DNA of 64,000 bases from Fuerstiella sp. (GCA_022447225.1 JAKVAZ010000006.1:372001-436000), one strand, 5' to 3'; shown: positions 27,365-37,754, numbered from the stretch's first letter. Numbers and translations: made by a program. The notes: generated by a model from the sequence alone, not told the origin.

Positions 27365-28222
27365 CGTGTCTTACTTTCCGGACCAGTGACCTGCACCAAA
27401 ACCACAAATTCCGTTGTTTATGAGAACAGCACGCACAGCCGCTGCCGCGAATAGCCGCAATGTTCGATGGCTATGGTCGCTTTTCCCAGGGCCCTGCCTC
27501 GTCATCATTCTGTCCGGCCAATGAAAAACCTGGTCAATTGAACTCTGTATCGAATCACTTGAGGCAGCACTTATGGCTCGCCGTTTTCCTGATGAAACGC
27601 ACAAAGCCTGACAACACCCCACTGAGTTCCCCAACAAAACGATATGATACTGAGTCTCAGTCTCAGTTAATGTAGGCAGCTTCAGGCATGGATGCAATGC
27701 TCAAATTATTGTTTTTTTTGATGTGTCAATTTTTTGTGCTGCCGTCGAACGCACCCCGTCATCCGCCCAAGAACCGTCGACGCAGTAACGAAGCACCTCA
27801 ACCCGCGTATTCAGGGAGCGTGAAGCAGTGATGGATGACGGGGTGGCAGGTGGCAGAAAGAAATGCTGCTTAAGTGGCTGATTAACCTGCGCGGGCACTG
27901 TGGATCTCCACAAAGTTCTCCGTCGCGTTTAAGCCACTCCGGCGGGACCCACCGCAGAAGACATCTCACTCCTGTTGTTCGCACTGGCCCTGGTCTGCCT
28001 GGCAACTCAAGGTTTGTTGGCCGGGGCACCGACAATATTTCAAACTGTCGTCCGGTCCGGTTCATATCAATATCGCATGAAATCCAACGTTCGGGTTTGC
28101 GGTTTCATTCCCATGTTCTATTGGTGGTCGTCGTTCCGTAAAGAATGGACACCGGCCTGTTGTCGGTCCAACGTCAATTCCAGTCACCAGGTCACTCAAC
28201 TCACTTCCTCAAAGGCAGCTCC
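27365..28222. other. divergent intergenic region without a convincing gene
   Basis: About 860 bases between the TPR operon and the RraA-like gene. It contains a poly-T stretch near 27710, a short TCTCAG direct repeat near 27655-27666, and several short frames with unlikely composition. One frame at 27975-28226 starts with a signal-like hydrophobic stretch but soon loses protein-like character and could be a decayed gene. Promoters in both directions should lie here. Confidence 0.35.
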
Positions 28223-28933
28223 ATGACAAACGACGAAGCCCTGGCAGAACTGGCAAAGATCCGCACACCCATCGTTTATGATGCCCTCGAAAAATTCGAT
28301 CTTCGTCCACGCACCGAAGGTCTCATGGACACTTCCATCCGATCCGTTTCTCCGTCTCTGGGCCCGCTCGTCGGATACGCGGTGACCGGAAAGGTTGTCG
28401 GTGAATTACCACCGGCCGAAGGGGAACGAATTGTGGAATGGCAGCAAATGTGGGAATACGTACAAAGGGCCCCCGGTCCGAAGGTGATGGTTTCTCAGGA
28501 CATGGACCAGCCAGCGGCACGCAGTTGTTCCTGGGGCGACGTGGCCGCCAGTATCTTTTTGCGTCTGGGGGCGGTGGGAGCAATTACCAATGGAGGAGTG
28601 CGTGATCTGCCGGAAGTCGAACAGCTCGGTTTCAAACTTTGCGCACCGGCCGCGGTCGTGGGGCATGCCCACATTCGCTGGATAGAAATCAACACACCCG
28701 TGAAAGTTGGTGGTTTGGTTGTTTATCCTGGCGATCTCATCCATGCCGACGAACACGGTGTGATGACGATTCCTCAGGAAATTCCCCTCGACCAGCTGGT
28801 CTCCTTTATTCACAAATTTCTGGAATCGGAAAAGACGGTTGTGGACTATTGTCAGACAACAGAAAATTTTGACATCAACCACGTCGTGCAGTTGATGAAA
28901 GAACACGGCGAACGTACTCAGGCGCACATGTAA
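28223..28933 (+). CDS. RraA/HMG aldolase-like family protein
   Basis: A 236-residue protein of the RraA-like (formerly demethylmenaquinone methyltransferase-like) fold. Visible family features are TPIVYDALEKFDLRP near the start, the WGDVAASIFLRLGAVGAITNGGVRD-like core near residues 110-130 (the GGVRD loop carries the conserved Arg-Asp), and PGDLIHADEHGVMTIP near residue 180. Family members are either RNase E inhibitors or class II aldolases acting on 4-hydroxy-4-methyl-2-oxoglutarate or oxaloacetate; metal-binding acidic residues here favour an aldolase or decarboxylase. ATG 28223 was chosen because it opens on the conserved region. The next gene is 206 bases away. Confidence 0.82.
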   Translation: MTNDEALAELAKIRTPIVYDALEKFDLRPRTEGLMDTSIRSVSPSLGPLVGYAVTGKVVGELPPAEGERIVEWQQMWEYVQRAPGPKVMVSQDMDQPAARSCSWGDVAASIFLRLGAVGAITNGGVRDLPEVEQLGFKLCAPAAVVGHAHIRWIEINTPVKVGGLVVYPGDLIHADEHGVMTIPQEIPLDQLVSFIHKFLESEKTVVDYCQTTENFDINHVVQLMKEHGERTQAHM

Positions 28934-29139
28934 ATGATTATGGTGCGACGTGCTGAAGTGTTACGGATGGTCGAAGACATTCGATGCAACAAGGGCTGAC
29001 CGGTTTGTCAGCCTGCACCCCGTCTGGCTCTGCAGTGACAGCATAGCCAGACATTGAATGTGAGTCCGGCTCCGGTCACAATATCAGGGTTTCGAGTCAG
29101 CGTTTCGAACAGTGTCTGTTTTCATGGTTTGGGTCTTCA

Positions 29140-32100
29140 ATGCGACGTGCGAACAATATTCCAACGGATATGGCGATATTGATCGGCCGGCTCTTAGTGG
29201 GGCTGTTGGCGGTTACGGCTACGGTGTCGGCAGAGCAACAGCCGATCACGGCTGAGCAACAAGCGTTTGTTCAGAACAAAGTGATCCCGCTGCTGCAGGC
29301 GCGATGCTTCGAATGTCACGCGGGGACCGCCAAGCCGAAAGGGGGGCTGGTACTGGTCAACCGCGAACTGTTGTTGAAAGGCGGAGACAGTGGCCCGTCG
29401 ATAGTACCGGGGAAACCTGATGAAAGCCTGATGATTGAAGCCGTTCGATACGAGGGACTGGAAATGCCCCCCAGATCGAAAATGCCTGAAGCGGAAATCG
29501 GGATTCTGGTCGACTGGATACGAATGGGTGCTCCATGGCCGCAAGGTCTTCAGGCTTCCCAAACGCCTATCACCCCCCCCGTAGCGTTTCCGTTAAAAGA
29601 ACGCCGGGACGCGCACTGGTCCTGGCAACCCATCCAAAATCCTCAGCCGCCCAACGTCCGGAATTCGACGTGGCCGACTGATACCATTGATCGTTTTATT
29701 CTGGCTCGCCTGGAAGACGCAGACCTGCCGATGGCCGGGGACGCCGATCGACAAACACTCATTCGTCGCCTTTATATCGACATCATCGGACTGGTTCCGA
29801 CACCGGAAAATATCCGGCGATTCACTGATGATCCGGCCGATGACCTGACTGCGACAGCAACGGTGGTTGATCGGCTGCTGGCTTCACCTCAGTTTGGTGA
29901 ACGTTGGGCCCGGCACTGGCTGGATGTGGTCCGTTATGCTGAAACACTGGGACATGAATTCGATTATCCTCTGCTGCACGCATGGCAGTACCGCGACTAT
30001 GTGATCAGAGCATTCAATGCAGACGTGCCCTGGGACGACTTTACCCGCGAGCACATCGCCGGCGACCTGCTGCCGGAGCCTCGCCGTCATCCGGTGGAAA
30101 GCTACAACGAATCTTTGATTGGCACCGGTTTTTGGTTCCTGCATGAAGCCAAACACTCACCGGTGGACGTGGAATATGAAGAATCCGTCAAGATCGACAA
30201 TCAGATCGATGTGTTTGGCCGCGCATTCATGGGACTCACCGTGGCCTGCGCCCGGTGTCACGACCACAAGTTCGATGCGATTTCCACCCGGGACTATTAT
30301 GCTCTGTACGGTATCCTGCAAAGTTCGCGGCGACGAACCGGATGGCTGGACCCGGGAAACAGCATTGGCCGAACAACTGCAGAACTGAGCAAACTCAGAA
30401 GCCAGGTCGACAGGCTCGTCGCCACGTTACAGCAACAGGATCTGAAATCCGGAACGGCCCTGCGTTATGCCGGCGCAGCACTGGACGTCTTCCGCGGTCA
30501 GGCACAGCCTGGCGAACAACCTTTTGCTGAAGCAGTCGGTGCCCGGCGCGGAATCACGGCGGTTGCTGACGAATTCTCCTGTGATCCGGATCTGTTGCGG
30601 CTGTGGGTGGAAAAACTAGGGCAGGCCGAATCGCGAAAAATCCCGGACCCGGTTTCTTTGCTGGCTCAAGTGGCCCAGTCACCGCCACAGGAAGATATTG
30701 GCAGTGTTGTTCAGCGGTGGCAGGATGAAGTGCGGCAGGCGCTGCAATCCGAATCCTCTGTTGAAAAGTATGCTGATTTCAGCAACGGCCTGCCGGACGG
30801 CTGGTCGGTAACAGGCCCGGCCTTTGCAGGGTCACCAAGAGCGAAAGTGGCCGCCGGTGCGAATCAGCATCGTGTGGCACATGCAGGGTTCAGCTCGGGA
30901 GATCTGTCCAATCAGTTTGGAGGTCATCTGTACAGCCCCACATTCGAAATCACGCACCCGGAGATCCTGATCCGTGTTGCCGGCGAACGCGCACGGGTTC
31001 GTCTGGTGATCGAAGGTTATGTGATGTCTCACTTCAACCGACTTCTGTTCAGTGGAGTTGATCAGAAGTTCGATACCGGAGGAAAATTCCAGTGGATACG
31101 GATTGCCGGCGACACTCATCGCTATCTCGGTAATCAGGCTTACCTGGAAGTGATCGATGAAGGTGACGGCTGGTTCGTGATCGACGAAGTTCACTTTGTG
31201 GAACACCAAAACGGAGCACCACCCGCCGTTGACGTTCCTGCACCGGTTCGTCAGCTTTATCAGGCGTTACAGACTGATTCCGGGACCGATCCGATTGCAG
31301 GTGCGGTGAAGTACGCATGGCCTGACCTGTTTGCACAGAGCCTGCTGCCCGCGTCGTCGGATGAACAGTGGACTCAACTCCAGACAGCCTGGTCCGAACA
31401 GTCAACACACGCTGCTCACGCAGTACCGGTACAGGCCATCACCGATGGAACGGGGGAAGATCAATACATTTTCACTCGAGGCAGTCACCGCAATCCGGGT
31501 CCTGTGGCATCACGGTCGTTTCTGGAAGCAATTGCCGGAGAGGACCAGGCACCGATTGAATCAGGCAGCGGCCGCCGTGAACTGGTTCAACGCCTGCTGG
31601 CTGCGGACAATCCGTTTCCGGCCCGTGTGGCCGTCAACCGGATCTGGCACCATCTGTTTGGTCGGGGCATCGTGGCTTCCACCGACGATTTCGGCGTGCT
31701 GGGTCAACGTCCGAGTCATCCCGATTTACTGGATCACCTTGCCAGGCGCTTCCGGGAAAACGGATGGTCGGTCAAACAACTGATCCGACTGATTGTCTTG
31801 TCCCGTACTTACAGAATGAGCAGTCTTGGCAGCGTGGCTGCTGCGGAAAAAGATCCGACTAACCGCTGGCTGCACTGTGCGCGTGTCCGCAGACTGCAGG
31901 GTGAGGTCATTCGTGACACCATGCTGCAACTGGCAGGACGTCTGGATTTGAAGCCGTTTGGTACTTCGGTACCGGTGGCACTCACCGACTTCATGCAGGG
32001 CCGCGGAAGACCGGAAGGCGGTCCACTGGACGGATACGGGCGTCGAAGTATTTACATCTCTGTGAACCGAAATTTTTTGTCACCGTTTATGCTGGCGTTT

Positions 32101-32445
32101 GATACTCCGGTCCCCATGTCTGCTCGCGGTCGACGCGCAGTTTCAAACGTGCCGGCTCAGGCGCTGATCATGCTCAATGATGAATTCGCACACCAACAGG
32201 CAGCACGCTGGGCAGAACTCCTGATTGACCGCTCACCAACGGTGAATGACGCCATCGTGGGGGCGTGGCAACAGGCACTGGGACGTCAGCCGGTCAGACA
32301 GGAACTGGCTGCCATTCAAAGCTTTGCCCGGACACAGGCCGAACAACACACCGAAGTGCTGTCAGAAACAACCATTGGGAACAAGACCATGCAGGACGTG
32401 TGTCACGCGATCATGAATACCAAAGAATTCATCTATCTTCGATGA
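29140..32445 (+). CDS. PSD1 and planctomycete cytochrome c domain protein (DUF1549/DUF1553)
   Basis: A 1101-residue exported protein. A signal-like segment (residues 11-30) is followed by the planctomycete cytochrome motif CFECHAG near residue 56 and a PSCyt1 block (PGKPDESLMIEAV, MPPRSKMP). DUF1549 follows (DRFILARLEDADLP, RLYIDIIGLVPTP, FGERWARHWLDVVRYAET), with a second CARCHDHKFD near residue 370. After an insert of about 300 residues, which probably holds a beta-sandwich, comes DUF1553 (VNRIWHHLFGRGIVAS, SRTYRMSS, RRLQGEVIRD, SNVPAQALIMLND). The family is a planctomycete signature without an established reaction. It usually pairs with a DUF1501 gene, but the next gene here is a peptidase. 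The start may be ATG 29140 or 29170. Confidence 0.9.
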   Translation: MRRANNIPTDMAILIGRLLVGLLAVTATVSAEQQPITAEQQAFVQNKVIPLLQARCFECHAGTAKPKGGLVLVNRELLLKGGDSGPSIVPGKPDESLMIEAVRYEGLEMPPRSKMPEAEIGILVDWIRMGAPWPQGLQASQTPITPPVAFPLKERRDAHWSWQPIQNPQPPNVRNSTWPTDTIDRFILARLEDADLPMAGDADRQTLIRRLYIDIIGLVPTPENIRRFTDDPADDLTATATVVDRLLASPQFGERWARHWLDVVRYAETLGHEFDYPLLHAWQYRDYVIRAFNADVPWDDFTREHIAGDLLPEPRRHPVESYNESLIGTGFWFLHEAKHSPVDVEYEESVKIDNQIDVFGRAFMGLTVACARCHDHKFDAISTRDYYALYGILQSSRRRTGWLDPGNSIGRTTAELSKLRSQVDRLVATLQQQDLKSGTALRYAGAALDVFRGQAQPGEQPFAEAVGARRGITAVADEFSCDPDLLRLWVEKLGQAESRKIPDPVSLLAQVAQSPPQEDIGSVVQRWQDEVRQALQSESSVEKYADFSNGLPDGWSVTGPAFAGSPRAKVAAGANQHRVAHAGFSSGDLSNQFGGHLYSPTFEITHPEILIRVAGERARVRLVIEGYVMSHFNRLLFSGVDQKFDTGGKFQWIRIAGDTHRYLGNQAYLEVIDEGDGWFVIDEVHFVEHQNGAPPAVDVPAPVRQLYQALQTDSGTDPIAGAVKYAWPDLFAQSLLPASSDEQWTQLQTAWSEQSTHAAHAVPVQAITDGTGEDQYIFTRGSHRNPGPVASRSFLEAIAGEDQAPIESGSGRRELVQRLLAADNPFPARVAVNRIWHHLFGRGIVASTDDFGVLGQRPSHPDLLDHLARRFRENGWSVKQLIRLIVLSRTYRMSSLGSVAAAEKDPTNRWLHCARVRRLQGEVIRDTMLQLAGRLDLKPFGTSVPVALTDFMQGRGRPEGGPLDGYGRRSIYISVNRNFLSPFMLAFDTPVPMSARGRRAVSNVPAQALIMLNDEFAHQQAARWAELLIDRSPTVNDAIVGAWQQALGRQPVRQELAAIQSFARTQAEQHTEVLSETTIGNKTMQDVCHAIMNTKEFIYLR

Positions 32446-32676
32446 TTCGCTGCGTAACAATCAATCGCTCCGAATGGTGTGACCACACGGTAAAAATGCT
32501 GTATTTCCGGAACACAGACAAAAAACGGCTACAATTCTGTATTGTCGGATCCACAATCTGCCAAGCAGGACAATTGATCGAACGTGGACGTTCTGCCCGA
32601 ATCACCACGCCCTCACCAGATCTGTTTGTCCGCTGCGGTCCCCACCTTTCTCACCAACAGCAACAGCGACGTTCAA

Positions 32677-35600
32677 ATGATTCTTCGCCCCGTCTTACTG
32701 TCATTAACCTGCATTACGGCTGCTGCCCTGGCACAGGATGCTGATATTTCAGAATCCGATCCAGTGACAGCCGCGGCTTATGAAGCCAGGTTTCTGACCA
32801 GAATACAACAGCTCACGATTGAAGGCCGCCGAGCCGGTGAAGGATATTTCAGCGCCGACGGACGGCAACTGATTTTTCAAAGCGAGCGTGACCCACAGAA
32901 TCCGTTCTTTCAGATCTTTCGACTGGATCGGAACACCGGAGAAACGACGCGAATCTCTCCGGGACACGGCAAGACAACCTGTTCATGGATTCATCCCGAC
33001 GGTCAGCGTGTTTTGTTTTCGTCGACGCACAGTGATCCTCAGGCGATTGAAAAACAAAAGGAAGAACTGGCACTTCGGAAGTCCGGACAGCAGCGACGTT
33101 ATTCATGGGACTACGACGAGTATTACGACATCTATGAGTTCGATCCGACCGACGGCAGTTACCGCAACCTGACTGACGAACGCGGCTACGACGCGGAAGG
33201 ATCGTACTCTCCCGACGGCAAACTCATCGCCTTCGCTTCCAACCGCTTCGGATACACGGATCTCAGTGATGAAGACCAACAGAAATTTGACCTGGATCCG
33301 TCCTGGGCCAGTGAAATCTGCATTATGAATGCAGATGGTTCGGGACTGCGTCGGCTCACCAATACTCCCGGTTATGACGGTGGTCCGTTTTTCTCACCGG
33401 ATGGTCATCGACTGTGCTGGCGCCGATTTTCAGAAGACGGAGCAACCGCCGAAGTGATGACCATGAACATCGACGGCACCGACCAGCGCCAACTGACCTC
33501 ACTGAGCGCAATGTCGTGGGCTCCTTTTTTCGATCCGTCCGGACGCTACATCATCTTTGCCACCAACGTACACGGGTTCGCAAATTTTGAGCTGTATCTG
33601 GTGGATGCGGCCGGGCAGCATGAACCGGTACGGGTGACTCATACCGCCGGTTTCGACGGCCTCCCGGCATTTTCCCCGAACGGCACACAGCTGGCATGGA
33701 CATCCAATCGGACGGCCAACAAAAAGTCACAGATTTTTATCGGCAACTGGAATTCTTCGGCAGCGCTGCAGGCCCTGGGTCTTGAAGATGCGCTCAAAAC
33801 GTCAGAAGGAGATTCCCTGCAGACGACCGCCCGTGCTCCGTCGCGCAGAACCGGATACGCCCCGGCGGATGCGGTTCGTCATGTGGAATATCTGTGTCGA
33901 CCTCAGCTGCAGGGGCGTCTGACCGGTACACGAGGGGAAAAACTGGCTACTAATTATGTAGCTCTGTTTTTTGAAACACTGGGACTGGAACCGGCCGGAG
34001 TTGATGACGGCTGGTTTCAACCGTTTGATTTTACATCCGGAATTTCCGCAGGGGACGGCAATGCGCTTCGATTCAATGACACATCCCTGGAATTGAACCA
34101 GGACTGGCGTCCTCTGGCGTTTTCGGCCACCGGTGAATTTCCGGAAGCAGACGTCCTGTTTGCCGGCTATGGAATCCAGGCGCCTGCCGGTGAGGGCTTC
34201 GACGAATACGACTCATTCGTGCACCTCGATGTGAAGGACAAATGGATTCTGTGTTTTCGATTTATGCCGGAAGACATATCAGCTGAGCGTCGCCAGTATC
34301 TGGCTCGATTCAGCAGCCTGCGGTTCAAAGCAATGAATGCCCGTGACCTGGGAGCCAAAGGCCTGATTCTGGTCAGTGGCCCGACCTCAGAAGTCAGAAA
34401 ACAGCTGATTCCCCTCAAATTCGACGGTTCCCTTGCGGGAACCAGTCTGCCTGTGCTGAGTATTACCGACGACCTTGCCTCCATGTTGCTGTCAGGTTCA
34501 GACAAGGGTCTTGAACAGTTACAACAGAGTCTTGATGACGGTAGTCCGGCGATGGGGTTTCCGCTGAAAGACGCCCGACTGGCGGCAACGGTTGATATCC
34601 GACAGGAACACAGACAGGGACGAAATGTTCTGGGTCGACTTCAGGTTGCAGAACATCCTTCACATGAAATCGTGGTTGTTGGCGCGCACATCGATCATCT
34701 TGGAGCCGGTCCGAGTGCCGGGTCGTTGGCGCGGGACAACGAGTCATCACAGATTCATTTTGGTGCCGATGACAACGCATCCGGCGTGGCCGCGATGCTT
34801 CAGATGGCCGAAGCTCTGGCAGCGGCCAGAGACAACGGTACGCTGCAGGGCCACAGGGACATTGTGTTTGCGGCCTGGTCCGGTGAAGAACTTGGTCTGC
34901 TGGGTTCCAGTCACTACGTCAAAGATCTGGAAACCATGCTTGCGCAGCATGCGGCTGACGCGTCGGCTGCACTGGAGATTGATTCCGATGACCAGCCTGT
35001 GGAAAACAATCCCCACGGAAAAGACGAGCCCGCACAGAATGAAGACGACAAACTCTCCGGTCCGACCACCGGCGGACTGCACATGTACATTGCCGCCTGT
35101 CTCAACATGGACATGGTTGGCAGACTGCAGGAACGCGTGGTGCTTCAGGGACTGGGTTCGTCCAACGACTGGAAAAAAATCGTCGAGCAGATCAACGTGG
35201 TCGCCGGTCTGCCCGTGACCCTGCAAAATGACAGCTACATCCCCACAGACGCCAGTGTCTTTTTCATGCACGGCGTTCCCATTCTATCGGCTTTCACCGG
35301 GACTCACAGCGAATACCACACCCCGCGGGACACTCCGGAAAAACTGAACTATGAAGGAATTTCTGAAGTTGCTCAATTCATGGGACGGGTCTGTCAGGCC
35401 CTGGTGAGTCGAGACCGCATGCCGGTTTATGTGGCTCAGGTACGTCCGGACGACGGACAGCGGCGGGCCAATCTTCGGGCCTGGCTGGGATCAATTCCGG
35501 ATTACGCCGGATCCGATGTCAAAGGGGTGCTGCTGTCAGGAGTGGCAAACGGGGGCCCCTGTGACAAAGCCGGTGTTCGCGGAGGAGATGTGATCGTCGG

Positions 35601-35742
35601 CCTGGCCGGCAAAAAAATCGAAAACATCTACGACTACACTTATGCAATTGAAGCACTCAAAATCGGACAGGAAATTGAGATCGTTGTTCTGCGAAAGGAT
35701 CGTGAACTGAAACTTAGCGTCACTCCTGGTTCGCGAGACTGA
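32677..35742 (+). CDS. secreted M28 zinc peptidase with TolB-like propeller and PDZ domain
   Basis: A 1021-residue exported protein from ATG 32677, where a signal peptide (ILRPVLLSLTCITAAALA) begins. Domains in order: a TolB/PD40-like propeller at about residues 45-370 (YSPDGKLIAFASNR, FSPDGHRLCWRR, FSPNGTQLAWTSNR); a protease-associated-like region at about 420-620; an M28 aminopeptidase domain at about 650-900 with zinc ligands in GAHIDHLG, GADDNASG, WSGEELGLLG, NMDMVG and SEYHTPRDTPEK; and a C-terminal PDZ domain at about 945-1015. It should degrade peptides in the periplasm or outside the cell. A strong terminator shared with the convergent ThDP-enzyme gene lies just downstream. Confidence 0.9.
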   Translation: MILRPVLLSLTCITAAALAQDADISESDPVTAAAYEARFLTRIQQLTIEGRRAGEGYFSADGRQLIFQSERDPQNPFFQIFRLDRNTGETTRISPGHGKTTCSWIHPDGQRVLFSSTHSDPQAIEKQKEELALRKSGQQRRYSWDYDEYYDIYEFDPTDGSYRNLTDERGYDAEGSYSPDGKLIAFASNRFGYTDLSDEDQQKFDLDPSWASEICIMNADGSGLRRLTNTPGYDGGPFFSPDGHRLCWRRFSEDGATAEVMTMNIDGTDQRQLTSLSAMSWAPFFDPSGRYIIFATNVHGFANFELYLVDAAGQHEPVRVTHTAGFDGLPAFSPNGTQLAWTSNRTANKKSQIFIGNWNSSAALQALGLEDALKTSEGDSLQTTARAPSRRTGYAPADAVRHVEYLCRPQLQGRLTGTRGEKLATNYVALFFETLGLEPAGVDDGWFQPFDFTSGISAGDGNALRFNDTSLELNQDWRPLAFSATGEFPEADVLFAGYGIQAPAGEGFDEYDSFVHLDVKDKWILCFRFMPEDISAERRQYLARFSSLRFKAMNARDLGAKGLILVSGPTSEVRKQLIPLKFDGSLAGTSLPVLSITDDLASMLLSGSDKGLEQLQQSLDDGSPAMGFPLKDARLAATVDIRQEHRQGRNVLGRLQVAEHPSHEIVVVGAHIDHLGAGPSAGSLARDNESSQIHFGADDNASGVAAMLQMAEALAAARDNGTLQGHRDIVFAAWSGEELGLLGSSHYVKDLETMLAQHAADASAALEIDSDDQPVENNPHGKDEPAQNEDDKLSGPTTGGLHMYIAACLNMDMVGRLQERVVLQGLGSSNDWKKIVEQINVVAGLPVTLQNDSYIPTDASVFFMHGVPILSAFTGTHSEYHTPRDTPEKLNYEGISEVAQFMGRVCQALVSRDRMPVYVAQVRPDDGQRRANLRAWLGSIPDYAGSDVKGVLLSGVANGGPCDKAGVRGGDVIVGLAGKKIENIYDYTYAIEALKIGQEIEIVVLRKDRELKLSVTPGSRD

Positions 35743-35770
35743 ATCGCCGAACGTCCGGTACTCAACAGTC

Positions 35771-35806
35771 AAAAACCCCGGCTGTTATCAAACAGCCGGG
35801 GTTTTT
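35771..35806. terminator. bidirectional terminator between convergent genes
   Basis: A perfect 16-bp inverted repeat (35771-35786 and 35791-35806) with a 4-base loop ATCA. The stem core is ACCCCGGCTGTT, and A and T runs lie at its outer edges, so it can terminate transcription from both the M28 peptidase gene (+) and the ThDP-enzyme gene (-). Confidence 0.93.
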
Positions 35807-35851
35807 CAATCGCTCCTGCCATCGTGGCGTGCGTGATTTTCGGTCGACGGG

Positions 35852-37477
35852 TTAGCGGACTGCCATATCGGGTTCTTCACACGTGATGAATTCCAGCAGT
35901 GCCGGACGACCTTCACGCGTGGCTGCTATGCCGCGGTTGATCGCCGGAATGATGTCAGCCGGCTGTTCAACCCGTTCGGAAAACGCGCCCAGACCTCGGG
36001 CGACTTCGGAGTAATTACCCGACAGGTATTTCGTTCCATAACGTTCAGTCGCTTTGGGTATGTGCTGTTCGTAGTTACCCATCGCCGAGTTATTGAGCAG
36101 CATTGTCAGAATTGGAATTTTCTCCCGAACTGCGGTTTCGACATCCATCCCGACCATGCCGAAGGCGGCATCACCCAGAAAATTGACCACCAGTTTGTCG
36201 GGCTCCGCAAGTTTGGCTCCCATGGCGGCTCCCAGAGAAAAACCAAGCTGAGTCGAATGGCCCCAGCCAATGTAGCCCCGCGGGGTGACGGACTCGTACA
36301 GCGGAACAAGTTGATCGCGCGGGTTACCGGAATCGTGAGTCACGATGGCTTCGGCCGGATCGACCGTTTTCATGAAATCGCCGATGACGCGGTATGGATT
36401 GATGGGGGTTTCGTCTGAGGTGAGTTTCGGGTTCCAGCGAGCTTTCCATGCCTGACGAATTTCACCAACGTGCGCTTCGACTTCGGCTCGCACTGCCTGC
36501 CCGGTCGATGTTCCAATTTCCTCAAGCAGTTGCCCCAGAACAAGTTTCGCATCACCAGTAAGCGGAACATCCGCCGCGTAGTCCTTATTGATGTCCTGTG
36601 GATCGACGGTTGCGTGAATGATTTTTTTACCTGCTGGAATCACCGGCGCAAAGGTTGTGCGTGTGAGGCTGGCACCAATTGAGAAAATGACGTCGCAGCG
36701 CTCCAGATAGTCCTTCAGCATCGCCGTATCCGTGTAGGACCCCGTCCCCAGCGAAAGCGGATGGCGTTCGTTAAACGCACTCTTGCCCAGCAGGGTGGTC
36801 ATGACCGGTGCACCAAGGCGTTCAGCCAGTTGAGTCAACTCATCTGTGGCTTCGGCGTAAAGCACCCCCTGCCCGGCCCAGATCATTGGTCGTGAGGCGG
36901 ACAGCAGCAGGCGGGCCGCGTCGCTGATCCGGGATGGATCCGCCGCCGTTCGTACGTCTGAGACAGACTTATATTCCAGCGATCCTGTGAAATCCTCTTT
37001 GCAGACATCCACCGGTGTCTCCAACATCACCGGCCCTGGACGTCCGGAACGGAGAGCCGTAAATGCACGTCGCATCCGCTGAGGAATACTGCCGACTGAC
37101 GGAATCATGTCGGCCCATTTGGTGGTGGATCTATAGTGGGGTACCGAGTCGAAAGTGGGAGGAACTCCGACCAGTTCTCTGCCCGGATGACCGGGAAGAA
37201 ACAGAATCGGACTGGAATCGGTGCGAGCATGGGCGATGCCGGCAAATGCGTTTTCAGCGCCGGCGCTTTGCTGCACAGTCACGACTCCCAGTTGCCGCCC
37301 ATTGGTGATGCGTGAGTAAGCGTCGGCCATGTTCTCGGCCACGCGCTCCTGCCGAGCAACAATAATTCGAATCCCTTCCTCTGCCAGTGCTTCGATAATC
37401 GGTGTGAACGGAAAACAAAAGACCTGATCAACTCCTTCGGCCTTGAGAATTTTTGCAATGACATTGCTGCCCTTCAC
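35852..37477 (-). CDS. ThDP-dependent enzyme (acetolactate synthase/oxalyl-CoA decarboxylase-like)
   Basis: A 541-residue three-domain ThDP enzyme. The N-terminal PYR domain has the catalytic Glu in VARQERVAENMADAYSR near residue 43. The C-terminal PP domain has the metal/ThDP motif GDAAFGMVGMDVETA near residue 430, ending LLNN about 24 residues later. GDA-AFG-GM resembles the GDSAFGFSGME of oxalyl-CoA decarboxylase and 2-hydroxyacyl-CoA lyase more than the GDG of acetolactate synthase. No signal peptide. It is convergent with the M28 peptidase gene. It probably decarboxylates or cleaves a 2-keto acid or 2-hydroxyacyl-CoA; the substrate is not determined. Confidence 0.85.
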   Translation of the reverse strand: MKGSNVIAKILKAEGVDQVFCFPFTPIIEALAEEGIRIIVARQERVAENMADAYSRITNGRQLGVVTVQQSAGAENAFAGIAHARTDSSPILFLPGHPGRELVGVPPTFDSVPHYRSTTKWADMIPSVGSIPQRMRRAFTALRSGRPGPVMLETPVDVCKEDFTGSLEYKSVSDVRTAADPSRISDAARLLLSASRPMIWAGQGVLYAEATDELTQLAERLGAPVMTTLLGKSAFNERHPLSLGTGSYTDTAMLKDYLERCDVIFSIGASLTRTTFAPVIPAGKKIIHATVDPQDINKDYAADVPLTGDAKLVLGQLLEEIGTSTGQAVRAEVEAHVGEIRQAWKARWNPKLTSDETPINPYRVIGDFMKTVDPAEAIVTHDSGNPRDQLVPLYESVTPRGYIGWGHSTQLGFSLGAAMGAKLAEPDKLVVNFLGDAAFGMVGMDVETAVREKIPILTMLLNNSAMGNYEQHIPKATERYGTKYLSGNYSEVARGLGAFSERVEQPADIIPAINRGIAATREGRPALLEFITCEEPDMAVR

Positions 37478-37754
37478 GAGATCACCCTTATTTTCCGCGT
37501 TAATTAAAACTTGAACTGAAGCTGAACGTGATGTGTGAATAGTATCACTGGACGTGTCAGGTCAGAAGTAACAGCGTCCGGTTCGACAAATTTCACTCAA
37601 TCCTCTGTGAACAACGTGTCGGCATCCGTTGGTTTATTGTTTTGCGGCACCAACTGCCGGCCGGTCTGCCGATTGCCAGACGCTGTTCCAGTGTCCATAA
37701 TTGGGCCTCGGTTACGTTTCCGGTTCCGCTTCTCTGACACAGGGAATCTCAACA

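Noticed and set aside
27975-28226. Frame starting with a signal-peptide-like stretch upstream of the RraA-like gene
   Set aside because: Starts with a non-ATG codon, loses protein character after 20 residues and overlaps the next start.
37360-37376. Sequence resembling a tRNA T-loop (ATTCGAATCCC)
   Set aside because: It lies inside the ThDP-enzyme gene and no cloverleaf can be formed around it.
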